This document shows positions 55,843 through 64,000 of a stretch of DNA of 64,000 bases, in pieces. Under the pieces are notes generated by a model, which saw nothing but the letters and a program-made list of their open reading frames with translations, made no database searches and was not told the origin of the DNA. The stretch covers positions 8,769,491 to 8,833,490 of the forward strand of contig NZ_AP018365.1 in assembly GCF_016756395.1 (NCBI RefSeq), in the 5' to 3' direction. The position numbers and the translations under genes were made by a program. The stretch is from Streptomyces sp. SN-593 (GTDB lineage Bacteria; Actinomycetota; Actinomycetes; Streptomycetales; Streptomycetaceae). How positions within the stretch are numbered: position 1 is the first letter of the stretch; every line of letters begins with the position of its first letter.

Positions 55843-56887
55843 TCATGTTCGGCACGCGTCGTGGTATCTGCGCAGCCGGGGCGCGCGTATGGCGGGCAGC
55901 CCGACCAAGGTGCACACGAAGGCGCGGTGGTGGGGCGCCAGCGGGCGCCGGGGGCACGGTGGCAGGGGGTAGTCGTCGCGCAGGACACCGTCCGGAAGCA
56001 CCCCCGTCGCGGGCATCGGCGACGTCTCCCCCGGGCGGGCGAGGTACGCCCATACCCCGCTGTCCAGCGGCACGACGGCCGCGTCGTCACCAGGCGGGCG
56101 CCACGGTCCGCCCGTGAGGGGGTGGCAGGGGACGAGGAGGACGTCGGGACGGGGCCGGGGCGTGCGGATTCCCGGGCCGGCCAGCCCCACCGTACGGGCG
56201 TCGGGCCCGGAGGGCAGGTACCGGCCGACGGCGGGGCCGAGCAACTCCGCGACGGGACCGGCGGGAAGGGTCACGGGGCGGTCCTCGGTGGCCACCACGA
56301 GGTGGGCCAGTGCGACGCCGACCGCCGCCTCCCAGCGGCGGCTCCACGACCCGTCGGGTTCGACGGGCGGGACGCGGTGCTCGGCGCGCTCCAGCTCGTC
56401 CCAGTCGGGAGGCGGACCGGCGGGGAGCCCCGGGGGGCGGCGTACGACCGCGCCGGGATCCAGCCACACCGTCTGCCACAGTCCGCAGTCGTCCATGCGG
56501 GTCGCCACGGCCCGCCCGCACCCCTCGCACGCCAGGTTGGGGCCGGCCCGGCCGTCAACCCCCTGGCAGTAGCCCTCGCACTTCTCGGGTATCAGGGCCA
56601 GCGACCGGGAGTCGCCCGGGGCGATGACGATCCTGTTCCGCGCGCCGAAGGAGACGGAGCGCACCGGTGCGTACACGCCCTGCCGGGCGGCCGTGTCCTC
56701 TCCGACGTCCTCCCACGACCGCCACGGGCGGACCCGTGGGTCGGGGATCGACGGCGTACGTCGCGGGCTCCATCAAAGGAGGATGAAGTTCCTCCCATCC
56801 CCCGTGGTGGGTGTGGACCGGGAGAGCCACTCGGGACACCGGCGCCGTCAGCTCCGTGCCGCACCCGGCACACGCGAACACGTCCAC
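55843..56887 (-). pseudogene. Frameshifted hypothetical protein gene
   Basis: Two reading frames join into one protein. The first (from GTG 56887 with GGGGAG upstream) reads VDVFACAGCGTELTAPVSRVALPVH down to DPRPTGPP. The second continues WRSWEDVGEDTAARQGVYAPV, then PNLACEGCGRAVATRMDDCGLW, to the stop at 55843. One extra G near 56725 breaks the frame. The protein is a Cys-rich (CxxC pairs) Streptomyces hypothetical with no known function. It is a genuine pseudogene or a sequencing error. Confidence 0.7.
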
Positions 56888-57136
56888 GCGCACTCCCCTT
56901 CGCCCCTTACTCCCCGCACATTGTGCCTCCCCTACGCCGAAGGACCCACCGCATCCCCGGATGGGGCTGGCGCGCTGCACCTGCGTCGCCACACCAGACC
57001 GCCACCCTCCGCACCACGTGCCGTGAACCGCAGCGGCGCGAAGCAGAGGCACGGACCACGACATCCGTAAGGGCACCGACCGCGCGTCCTTCGAGGAGCC
57101 CGACAGAAGCCACCTGCTGCGCGCGCGTTCTCCGGG

Positions 57137-58276
57137 CTACCGCTGTCGCGTCGCCTGACGGGGGCCTGCGGACTTCCTCGCGGCCCGCGTGCGGGCCAGG
57201 TCGAACGACATCGCGGGGTTCGGGTCCTCGATCCACGGCTCGGCGCCGCACCACAGGCCGATCAGCCGGAACTGCTCCAGCGCGGCGTCGTGGAGGTCCG
57301 CCCTGCCCAGGTGGTAGGCGAGGAGGTGGCGCAGCCGCGGGAGCCGTTCGTCGTCGGCGCGGACCGAACGCAGGGAATCGGCGACCTGCTGGAGCAGGGC
57401 CTTGCTGTCCTTGGAGGGTGCCCTCTTGCCCTCGCGTGCCTCGAGCTCTTGCAGGGCGAACAGATACATGGCAGCGAGAGGGCTGCCCTCGGGGGCGTTG
57501 CGCACGGCCTTCCGGGCGAAGCTGAGCATTTCGGCGTCCGATCCGGCCCACTTGGCGCACCAGAACTGCAGCGCCTGCCAGTGCCCGTCGTAGTGGTGCG
57601 GCGCCCTGGCGACGAGTTCGGTCCACAACTGCTGGAACCGGTACGGTGAGTACCGCGCGCCGCGGGCCGCGGTGATCATGACGACCCACGGGCCCGGGTT
57701 CTGCGGCGCCAGTGCCGCTGCCTCACGCGCCGCGTCGATGGCCTCCGGCAGCAGGGCCCCGAACTGTGCCATGCGCGCCGGCGGGACCGTGTTCGCGTAC
57801 CCACTGCCGCGGATGGCCCAGGCCCGGTGGACGAGGACCAGAGCATGCAACGTGGCCGCGTCGCAGTCGTCCGGCCTTTCCCGGCGCCAGGCGTCGACCC
57901 AGGAACTGTCGGGGCGGGCGATCTGCTCCAGCAGTTCGGTCCGCGACCACCTGGTGTCCCAGTCCTGACCGGCCGCCTCGACGTACGAGGCCGCTGCCTG
58001 CCAGTCGCCGTGGCGCGTCGCGTCGGCGAGCGCCTGGATCTCCCTGACCCGGTACCCCGGCAGAGCCGGCCCTGACCGGCCCGTGTCCAACTCGTCACGC
58101 CTCGGCAGGCCATACGCGGTGGGATCGAACCGGTACCGCGCCCACAGCGCGTCAGGACGAAGGAACCGAAGCGGCCCCCACACACTGCTCGTACGCAGCA
58201 GCCGAATCCATCTCTCCCGTGTACGGACGACGGCGGCCAGGGCGAATATCAGGAACAGGAACATGGCGAAGATCAC
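57137..58276 (-). CDS. Hypothetical membrane-anchored TPR-like protein
   Basis: 379 residues. One N-terminal hydrophobic helix (MIFAMFLFLIFALAAVV) is followed by basic residues (type I or II anchor). A helical body with TPR-like Ala/Trp patterns follows, such as HGDWQAAASYVEAAGQDWD, AREAAALAPQNPGPWVVMITAARG and HDAALEQFRLIGLW. It resembles Streptomyces hypotheticals of unknown role, possibly the DUF4034 group. GTG 58276 or ATG 58264 can start it. The 207-bp gap to the next gene has only a short plus-strand open frame (58294-58464) with no recognisable feature. Confidence 0.7.
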   Translation of the reverse strand: MIFAMFLFLIFALAAVVRTRERWIRLLRTSSVWGPLRFLRPDALWARYRFDPTAYGLPRRDELDTGRSGPALPGYRVREIQALADATRHGDWQAAASYVEAAGQDWDTRWSRTELLEQIARPDSSWVDAWRRERPDDCDAATLHALVLVHRAWAIRGSGYANTVPPARMAQFGALLPEAIDAAREAAALAPQNPGPWVVMITAARGARYSPYRFQQLWTELVARAPHHYDGHWQALQFWCAKWAGSDAEMLSFARKAVRNAPEGSPLAAMYLFALQELEAREGKRAPSKDSKALLQQVADSLRSVRADDERLPRLRHLLAYHLGRADLHDAALEQFRLIGLWCGAEPWIEDPNPAMSFDLARTRAARKSAGPRQATRQR

Positions 58277-58483
58277 AGGCGGGATCCTGGCCCATGCGAG
58301 CCCCCGAGAGCAAAGCGTTGCTCCCCGCCCGCCCCCGGCACGTCAGAGCCCCCGTGAAAGCCGTCGCGCTGGATGCCGTCGTCGGCAACAACGACCCGGA
58401 CCTTTCCGTCCTGGCTGTCGGGAGCCGGGGGGAGCAGCCGACGCCGGAGCTGTCGCCGCTATAAAGCGATCTCCGCCTGCATT

Positions 58484-60115
58484 TCAGGGCTGGGGGTCGT
58501 CCTGGTTCGTGCCGACGGTGTCCGGGATGAGCAGAGTCTGGAAAACGGGAGGGTCGGTGTCGGTGTCGAGGGTGGGCGTGGGGGCGGGGGCGGGGGAGTA
58601 TCGGCCGGGCGAGATGACGCCCTGCGGATCGAGCGTCGCTTTGAGGGCTGCCGTGGTGTCCCAGAAGTCGCTGGGATGTCGGTCGAGGAACGGTGTCATT
58701 CCGTCGATGTCCATGCGCATCGGGTAGATGTGGATGTCCTCGAGAGAGCGCAGGACCTGTTCCTTGAAGGAGTGGGCGCGTTCGACCTGGGTGGTGTCCC
58801 GGCGGTCGAAGTAGAGGGGGAAGAAACCGGAGGCGGCGGTGGGGGCGAGCATCGCGAAGGAGCGGGAGACCTGGACGTTCGCCTGGCGGGCGGCCGACGC
58901 GACCGTTGCGGCGCACCGGGCGACGTGTTCTCCGGTGAAGGGCAGGGCGACGTTGGCGCACAGGAAGCCCGGCAGTTCCCGGTCCTGGTCGAGGTCGGGG
59001 GCGAGCCGCCTTTCGCCCTCGGCGGATACGGGACGGCCGCTGCTGGCGGCGATGGTCTTGAGGGAGCGGTCGGAGGGGATGCCGTTGGCGAGGTTGAGCC
59101 GTGCCTGGAGGTAGTGCTGTTCTTCGGCGGTACGGGCCTTGGCGCGGTCGCGTTCGGTGTCGAAGCATTCGACGCGGTGGACCAGAGGGGTGAGGCGTCT
59201 GATCAGTTCGCGTTCGGCCTCGGCGCGCATGGCGCGGGTTCCGCGCACGGTGGTCTGGGCCCTCCATCGGGAATCGCCGGAGGCGTGGAAGAAGCGGATG
59301 TTCTGGTCGGTTCCGTCGGTGATCCGGATGTTGCCGTTCAGGACGGCGTCGTCGTGTGCCAGTCGCAACGCGTCGATGAAGCCCGGTAGTTGAGGCTCGG
59401 TCGCTTCGCAGGTGATCTCGAGGAGTTCGGTCAACCGATGAAGCCGGACGATCATTTTGGTCACGATGCCGAAGCTCGACTGGACGAACAGTCCTCGCAG
59501 GTCTGGGCCGATCCCGGGCGGATAGTAGTGGCCGTGCGGGGGATCGTCGGAGAGGTGCCACAGGCCGGTGCGTACGACACTGCCGTTGCCGAGGACGGCT
59601 TCGAGGCCGAGGACGTCGTCGATACGGGGGCCGAGGTTCCCGGCTCCCCGGTCCAGTGCGTTGCCGACGATGCTGGTGTCCCGCCCGGAACCGGTGACGT
59701 TGAGCTTGAGTCGGCTGCCGTGCGCGATCAGGTGGTCGGAGAGCTGTCCTTGGAGTACGCCGGGTTCGATGACGGCGTAGTGCAGGGACTCGTCGACGCC
59801 GATGATCGAGTTCATCCCGGCGAGGTCGACCAGAGCGACCGGTCCGCGGACCGGCAAGGCCGAGCCGAAGCCCCAGTTCCTGCCCGAACTCACCGGATGA
59901 AGGGGCGCACCCGTCGCACGCGCGACAGCGATGATCTGCCGCACGTCGTCCAGCGAGCCGGGCCGCAGGAGCGCGTACAGTTCGCGTTCCGGGTATTCGG
60001 AGGTGTTGAGCCGGCGCGTGCGCAGGCGATCCGGATCGGTGATCACCGCCTTCGGTCCCAGGACGGTCCGCCAGTGTGTGATCGCGAGGTCGAGGGCCTC
60101 GGCCGTCAGGGTCAT
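58484..60115 (-). CDS. VAO-type FAD-linked oxidase (vanillyl-alcohol oxidase/4-cresol dehydrogenase-like)
   Basis: 543 residues with the PCMH FAD-binding fold: APLHPVSSGRNWGFGSALP, LKLNVTGSGRDTSIVGNALDRGAG, and GLFVQSSFGIVTKMIVRLHR. The C-terminal cap resembles VAO/p-cresol methylhydroxylase proteins (RRDTTQVERAHSF, DPQGVISPGRY). It begins 12 bp after the cucumopine-synthase-like gene, so the two are co-transcribed. It probably oxidises that gene's product or a phenolic or N-heterocyclic substrate. Confidence 0.85.
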   Translation of the reverse strand: MTLTAEALDLAITHWRTVLGPKAVITDPDRLRTRRLNTSEYPERELYALLRPGSLDDVRQIIAVARATGAPLHPVSSGRNWGFGSALPVRGPVALVDLAGMNSIIGVDESLHYAVIEPGVLQGQLSDHLIAHGSRLKLNVTGSGRDTSIVGNALDRGAGNLGPRIDDVLGLEAVLGNGSVVRTGLWHLSDDPPHGHYYPPGIGPDLRGLFVQSSFGIVTKMIVRLHRLTELLEITCEATEPQLPGFIDALRLAHDDAVLNGNIRITDGTDQNIRFFHASGDSRWRAQTTVRGTRAMRAEAERELIRRLTPLVHRVECFDTERDRAKARTAEEQHYLQARLNLANGIPSDRSLKTIAASSGRPVSAEGERRLAPDLDQDRELPGFLCANVALPFTGEHVARCAATVASAARQANVQVSRSFAMLAPTAASGFFPLYFDRRDTTQVERAHSFKEQVLRSLEDIHIYPMRMDIDGMTPFLDRHPSDFWDTTAALKATLDPQGVISPGRYSPAPAPTPTLDTDTDPPVFQTLLIPDTVGTNQDDPQP

Positions 60116-60127
60116 CGGACCGTGCTC

Positions 60128-61132
60128 CTATCGGCTCGCGGCACCGGCGGGGGCCGGCGGTTGGTAGGCGTGGGTCTCCTGGCCGGCCTTCCAGGGGAAG
60201 AGCAGCATGTTCCACGAGTGGAGCCGGTAGGCGTACAGGCTGAACAGGGAGAAGAGGTCGAAGTACTCCTCCGGTGTGGTGATGGCGTCGAAGTGCCTGA
60301 CCAGGCGCTGGAAGAAGTCGCTGATGGTTTGCTGTCCGCACATGGCCAGGTAGCGGACCGATACGTCGCAGAGCATGCTGGTGGCGGTCTTGAGTGCCGG
60401 CAGGGGCAGTTCCCCGCTGCGGCACAGTCGCAGCATGATGTCGATACTGCCGATGTTGGCGATGTTGGACAGCCGGCTGATCTCGCCTTCGACGAAGAAC
60501 AGCGTCGAGAAGTACTGGCCGTAGCTGCCCAGTCCGGTGCGGGCACTGTGGTCGCCGCTGTAGAGGTCCGTCAACTCCGCAGGTGGCGTGAGCCACATGT
60601 CGTCGATCGCGGCGGTCATGTCGGCGGCAAGCTGCCGCAGGTCCGGCTCGCCGAAGCGGTCCGCCGACGGGAGCCTGCTGGAGACCGACGGCACGGCACC
60701 GGACGGTTGTCCGGCCCGTTCCACGACGATCTGTCGGATCTCCTTGCTGTGGTAGACCGCCTGCCAGCTCAGCCGCCCCATCTCCCGCATGGCGGGAAGG
60801 GAGTCCTCTGTCACCCGGGCCACGGGTGGGAACTGGTGGTCCTCGGAGTCCGGGCCGTACTTGACGAACAGGCACCGGGGATAGGGCGAGAAGATCGTGC
60901 CCGGTTCGCACTCCAGTCGGCGGCGCAGGGTGGGGGCGTGGTCGTAGAAGGGAGCCGTGGTGGGGACGAAGCTGTGCATGTTGCTGCCGGCGACCACCGT
61001 GTGCAGCAGGACGCTGCGGTAGGGCAGATTGCCCCACAGGACGTCGCACGCCTGACGGTTCACATCGTCGAGGAGGTCCGCAGTGATGTGGAGATCCGTG
61101 CCGCTCAGGCTGATTTTCATCTGTCGGCTCAT
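60128..61132 (-). CDS. Cucumopine synthase-like protein (cyclophilin-like domain plus helical bundle)
   Basis: 334 residues. The first 115 or so (ITADLLDDVNRQACDVLWGNLPYRSVLLHTVVAGSNMHSF, later PGTIFSPYPRCLFVKYG) resemble the small cyclophilin-like fold of cucumopine synthase/DUF3830. The remaining ~200 residues are predicted helical (YGQYFSTLFFVEGEISRLSN, SMLCDVSVRYLAMCGQ). Cucumopine synthase makes a Pictet-Spengler product from His and an alpha-keto acid. Whether this protein does chemistry of that kind is unproven. With the VAO oxidase it may form a small metabolite pathway. Confidence 0.6.
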   Translation of the reverse strand: MSRQMKISLSGTDLHITADLLDDVNRQACDVLWGNLPYRSVLLHTVVAGSNMHSFVPTTAPFYDHAPTLRRRLECEPGTIFSPYPRCLFVKYGPDSEDHQFPPVARVTEDSLPAMREMGRLSWQAVYHSKEIRQIVVERAGQPSGAVPSVSSRLPSADRFGEPDLRQLAADMTAAIDDMWLTPPAELTDLYSGDHSARTGLGSYGQYFSTLFFVEGEISRLSNIANIGSIDIMLRLCRSGELPLPALKTATSMLCDVSVRYLAMCGQQTISDFFQRLVRHFDAITTPEEYFDLFSLFSLYAYRLHSWNMLLFPWKAGQETHAYQPPAPAGAASR

Positions 61133-61642
61133 GGAGACCCGCCCTTCTTTCTGCTGCCGTGGTGAGTGGTGCGGAGGAGCGCCCGGGGTCCTCCGGATGC
61201 CCGTCGATGATTACTCAGCGTAGTCAAAAAAATACGGAGCGCAATAGTTCAGGGCTTCTGTCACCCCATCGCGTGACGGAGCATTCGCCGGTTGCCGCCG
61301 CGGCAGCGATGACCGCCGCCGGGTCGTTGGGCAAAGGAGGTCGGCGGAGCATCCGTGCGTGCCCGAACCCGTTCCGACCACCGGTCGGAACCCGATGCCA
61401 CACCGTACGTTCCTGAAAAGCGACGTCTCCGTGCGACCGCACCATCTGCAACTCGTCGAGTTCCCTGGCGCGTACGGGCTCCATCCGGCGGCCCTGGTGG
61501 GGCGCTGGCCGCCGCTGGGTGCGTCGGCCGGGTGAACGGGGGCAGGGGGGTGCTGCGGGGCCGTCAGGCGGGTGCTGAGGCTGCTTTGTCGGTGGGCCGG
61601 GTGAGGCTGGACTGCCTGATCACCGGAAGCGGGGAGGCAGGC
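61133..61642. other. 510-bp intergenic region
   Basis: No supportable gene. An unusually AT-rich patch with seven A's (about 61221-61250) contains TTGCGC and TACGCT spaced by 16 bp on the minus strand, a weak promoter candidate for the cucumopine-synthase-like operon. The rest shows nothing recognisable. Confidence 0.4.
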
Positions 61643-62113
61643 GTGAGCCACACGCAGGAGCCCGGACAGACCGAGACTGAGCAGTCGGGGAAGCCGAAGT
61701 CGAAGCGGGTGCTGTATCCGTACGGGTCGGCGTCACCGGAGCGGGACGACGCGATCACCGTGCTGGGTGTGCTTAAGGTCGCTACCGCCTCGCAGATCAT
61801 GCGACTGGTCCGTCCGCACCTGACGGACAACAAGCCGATCCGCAACGCGCTGCTGGACTTGAGCAAGCACGGTCTGGTGGTCTCCGAGGGCAACACCGCC
61901 GGGCCTCGGGGCCGGATCGGGACCCCGGGTCGGGCGGGGCCTGCGGCGCAGAAGCTGTGGCGGCTGAGGGCGGCCGGCCTGGACTACGCCGACACGGTCA
62001 TGGAGGAAGGCGTCGACGGCGGCCTGGCCCGCGGAGTGGCCCGGGGCGGGGCGAAGCACGCGATGGCTGTCAACGAGACCGTCACCGCGTTCGTCCGCGG
62101 CGGCACGCTGTGA
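61643..62113 (+). pseudogene. Replication-relaxation family protein, truncated at the C-terminus
   Basis: 156 residues left of a protein usually near 280-300. The N-terminal winged-helix region of the Replic_Relax family is intact: PYGSASPERDDAITVLGVLKVA, QIMRLVRPHLTDNKPIRNALL, GRAGPAAQKLWRL, and HAMAVNETVTAFVRGGT. It then stops abruptly where homologues continue. GTG 61643 has GGGGAGG six bases upstream. The break coincides with TGTGAC at 62109, the probable terminus of the adjacent TniB/TniQ-type transposon, whose end supplies the TGA stop. Confidence 0.8.
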
Positions 62114-62156
62114 CGGGCCGGTGATCATGGTGTTTTTGATCTTGGTTGTGCTGGGG

Positions 62157-62315
62157 TTGTGCAGTTGTCTCGGGTGGGCGAGCGGGGTCGGGGTGTGGTC
62201 CGGTGGTGTTTGGGTGGGGGTAGGCGCTCGCTGGGGATGGGGTTTGAGCTGGGCTTTTCAGGTGTGTGCAGGTGTTCTGGGTGGAGGCTTGATTTTGCGC
62301 AGTTGCTCTCTGGGT
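62157..62315. repeat. Three directly repeated ~21-bp motifs in the transposon end
   Basis: TTGTGCAGTTGTCTCGGGTGG (62157-62177) recurs with changes at 62263-62284 (core TGTGCAGGTGTTCTGGGTGG) and at 62295-62315 (core TTGCGCAGTTGCTCTCTGGG), all in the same orientation. Multiple same-direction sites near an end are typical transposase (TnsB/TniA) binding sites. Confidence 0.55.
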
Positions 62316-62335
62316 TCCTTGAGGGAGGTGCGGGG

Positions 62336-63303
62336 TCAGCGTGTGTGGATGCGGGTCCAGAGGGGGTCGTGGGTGGCGGGTGTGAGGTGGTTTATCTCCA
62401 GTTGGTCGGCGAGGTGGTGGAGGAAGCGGGCCTGGGCGTTGGGGGTGAGGCCGTGTGGGGGGATGCGGGTGAGGGTGGCGGCGAGGGTGAGGGTTTCGGG
62501 GTAGGTGATCAGGGTTCGGCAGGTCAGGGTGGGGGATGCCGGGCCGTGTTGGGTGTGGGGGTTGGTGGTGGTGAGCCGGGTCAGGCGGGTGTGCCATCGG
62601 TCGGTGAGGTGTTGGTGGTGGTCGTACCAGCGGGTGGTGATGGTGGCGGCCCAGGTCAGTGCGGTGGTGAAGGCGGGGTGGCGGGCCGCGCGGCGGTGCT
62701 GGTGGTGGGCGCGGGTGAGTTCTGGTAGGGCGGCGATGTCGAGCGGTGCGGTGTGCCGGGGTCGTCGGCGGCCTGCTGGTGGCGGGTGCACAGGGCTGGG
62801 GTGTGGTCGGGCGGGTGGATCCAGGCGGTGCTGGTGCCGCGGCTGCGGTGGAGTACGCAGGCAGTGCAGGCGCGCACGGGGCGGTGCGCTGGTTCCAGGG
62901 GCTGCCAGTGTGCGGCGGGCGGGCCCGCCGGGGTGTGGCTGGTGGGGGCGGGGCGTTCGTGTGGGCCCGGGGCGAGTCGGGGTAGGGCGCGCAGCAGGTG
63001 CGGTTGGGGGGTGCGGGCGTGTGCGGCGAGGCGGGCTGCGGCTGGGAGGTTGAGGTGGAGTTCGGCGGTGGGAGCGGCGCCGTTGGTGCTGCCCGGTCCG
63101 GGATTGAGGTGGATGCCGAGGCCGTCGAGCAGGTGGGGCAGGGGCAGCCGGTAAGCGGCTGCGAGGCGGGTGGTGTAAGAGGCGGTGGCCTCGCCGGGCA
63201 GCGGGCGCACGCGGAAGACCCCCGGGCCTGGCGCGGCCGGTCGAGCCCAGGCGGCTCCGGCAGGGATCGGTGCCGTCGTCGGCGTGGTGACGGCGCGGTT
63301 CAC
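62336..63303 (-). pseudogene. TniQ-like transposition protein, frameshifted
   Basis: The N-terminal frame reads RPLPGEATASYTTRLAAAYRL (the TniQ start motif), ALPRLAP, then the Cys-containing ACTACVLHRS and TPALCTRHQQAADDP. The protein continues in the next frame from RHTAPLDIAALPELTRAHHQ to IHTR, ending at 62336. A missing C in the CCCC run near 62760 explains the shift. The intact product would be about 322 residues. The GTG start overlaps the tniB stop. TniQ directs target choice; this copy is inactive unless the shift is a sequencing error. Confidence 0.75.
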
Positions 63304-64000
63304 GCGGGACGTGGACCGCGGCCGGGCGGGTGGCCGGTGTTGGTGCGGCGGCGGGTGGGGGTGCGGGGGCGGTAGTGCTCTTCGGCGAGGTGGTCCGCCG
63401 CGATGGAGTCCAGGCTGGTCCGGGTGATCTTCTCGGTGCCGTTCAGGAGGGCTTCGATGGCGGCCTGGCGGATGAGGCGGGCGAGGCTGCCGATGCGGCC
63501 TGCGGTGCGCTCGTGAAGATAGGGAGCCAGGCGGGGCAGGCTGCCGGGCCGGTGCGCGTGCAGATCGAGGGCGTTTTCCATGGCGGCGATCAGGTCGCGG
63601 AAAGGTTCGCTGCCCGCGTGGCGGGCGGGCAGGACCCCGCAGTCGATCAGGGAGGCGCGTCCGGCGAGCTGCGCGCCGCGGACCCCGCTGAACAGGGCGG
63701 TGCCGGTGACGTCGATCCCGGCGTAGACGAACGTCGCCCCGACGCGTTCGGTGATGTCCTTGAGCCAGTCGGCGGCTTCGGCGCCGCTGGTGGTGCGGGG
63801 GTTGAGGCGGTGGATCTCGTCGAGCAGGACGAGTTTCACGCCGGCGGCGGTGTAGGTGTGGCAGACCGCGGTGGTGATCTGGGCGGTGGTCATGCGGGTG
63901 GTGACGGGGATGCCGAGGTAACGGGCGAACTCTGCGCCCAGGGATTTGGCGGTGGCGGCGGGCGGCACCAGGACGTAGGCGACCGGCACCGTGTCGACTC
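63300..64000 (-). CDS. TniB-like AAA ATPase (N-terminus outside window)
   Basis: The last ~230 residues of a TniB/TnsC-type transposition ATPase: VAYVLVPPAATAKSLGAEFARYLG, Walker B VKLVLLDEIHRLNPRTTSGAEAADWLKDI, sensor FVYAGIDVTGTALF, and the C-terminal GRIGSLARLIRQAAIEALLNG and DHLAEEHYRPR. Walker A lies upstream, beyond position 64000. The frame is open to the edge, so the gene is partial rather than starting at the GTG near 63989. It is coupled to tniQ by a GTGA overlap. Confidence 0.87.
   Translation of the reverse strand, partial: VDTVPVAYVLVPPAATAKSLGAEFARYLGIPVTTRMTTAQITTAVCHTYTAAGVKLVLLDEIHRLNPRTTSGAEAADWLKDITERVGATFVYAGIDVTGTALFSGVRGAQLAGRASLIDCGVLPARHAGSEPFRDLIAAMENALDLHAHRPGSLPRLAPYLHERTAGRIGSLARLIRQAAIEALLNGTEKITRTSLDSIAADHLAEEHYRPRTPTRRRTNTGHPPGRGPRPA

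Larger units (their letters stand above)
62109..64000. mobile_element. One end of a TniA/B/Q-type (Tn5053/Tn7-related) transposon
   Basis: The element begins at the truncation of the replication-relaxation gene with a TGT-starting end. It carries about 220 bp of noncoding end sequence with three repeated motifs, then a tniQ-like gene (frameshifted) and a tniB-like ATPase gene that runs out of the window. tniA should lie beyond the right edge. Base composition of the end (G/T-rich) differs from the surroundings. The far end is not visible. Confidence 0.7.

Noticed and set aside
58294..58464. Short plus-strand frame of about 57 codons between the TPR-like and VAO genes
   Set aside because: No ribosome site, family feature or clear codon bias; kept only as a comment.

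Overview
The window is very GC-rich with strong third-position G/C bias, GTG starts and ATGA/GTGA gene overlaps. It carries a tap-tpg telomere gene pair and several DtxR/DmdR-type iron boxes. This points to a Streptomyces or close relative and to a linear replicon (chromosome arm or linear plasmid), probably subtelomeric at the right-hand side. No RNA genes and no CRISPR were seen.

Positions 1-34.7 kb hold an iron-regulated hybrid NRPS/PKS metallophore cluster. From the left there is a DrrAB-like ABC exporter (ATPase cut by the window edge), an iron-siderophore binding lipoprotein, and then a minus-strand assembly line. The assembly line, in transcription order, is a stand-alone aryl carrier protein, a type II thioesterase, an AT-less KS-T protein, C-A-T, Cy-A-T, C-KS-AT-MT-T and C-(AMP ligase)-KR-T. 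Divergent from it are a salicylate synthase and a salicyl-AMP ligase whose pocket residues are the salicylate type. A siderophore-interacting reductase, a TetR regulator and two unusual N-oxidation genes follow: an SznF-like protein with a C-terminal cupin, and a YqcI/YcgG-family protein fused to an MbtH domain. The A domain of the C-A-T protein reads DINYWGGIGK, the code known for N5-hydroxyornithine derivatives, yet no flavin ornithine hydroxylase or formyltransferase is visible. The simplest reading is that the SznF-like/YqcI pair makes a diazeniumdiolate amino acid (graminine type). The product would then be a salicylate-capped, azoline-containing, diazeniumdiolate iron or copper chelator. 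This combination is the most interesting content of the window.

Positions 35-49 kb hold a catabolic/uptake locus. A minus operon encodes a hydantoin-racemase-like protein, an HMGL/OHCU-decarboxylase fusion, a GntR regulator and two amidohydrolases. The divergent plus operon encodes a Dpp-type ABC importer and two sugar-isomerase-like TIM barrels. GTATAC operators lie between the two operons. The substrate is unknown but is probably a ureide, hydantoin or purine-like compound.

Positions 49-64 kb are accessory and subtelomeric. They hold an FAD aromatic hydroxylase, a prolyl-aminopeptidase-type hydrolase whose stop codon lies in a 167-bp MITE-like element, tap and tpg, a frameshifted hypothetical gene, and a TPR-like membrane protein. 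A VAO-type oxidase with a cucumopine-synthase-like protein comes next. Last is a replication-relaxation gene truncated by the end of a TniB/TniQ-type transposon that runs off the right edge.
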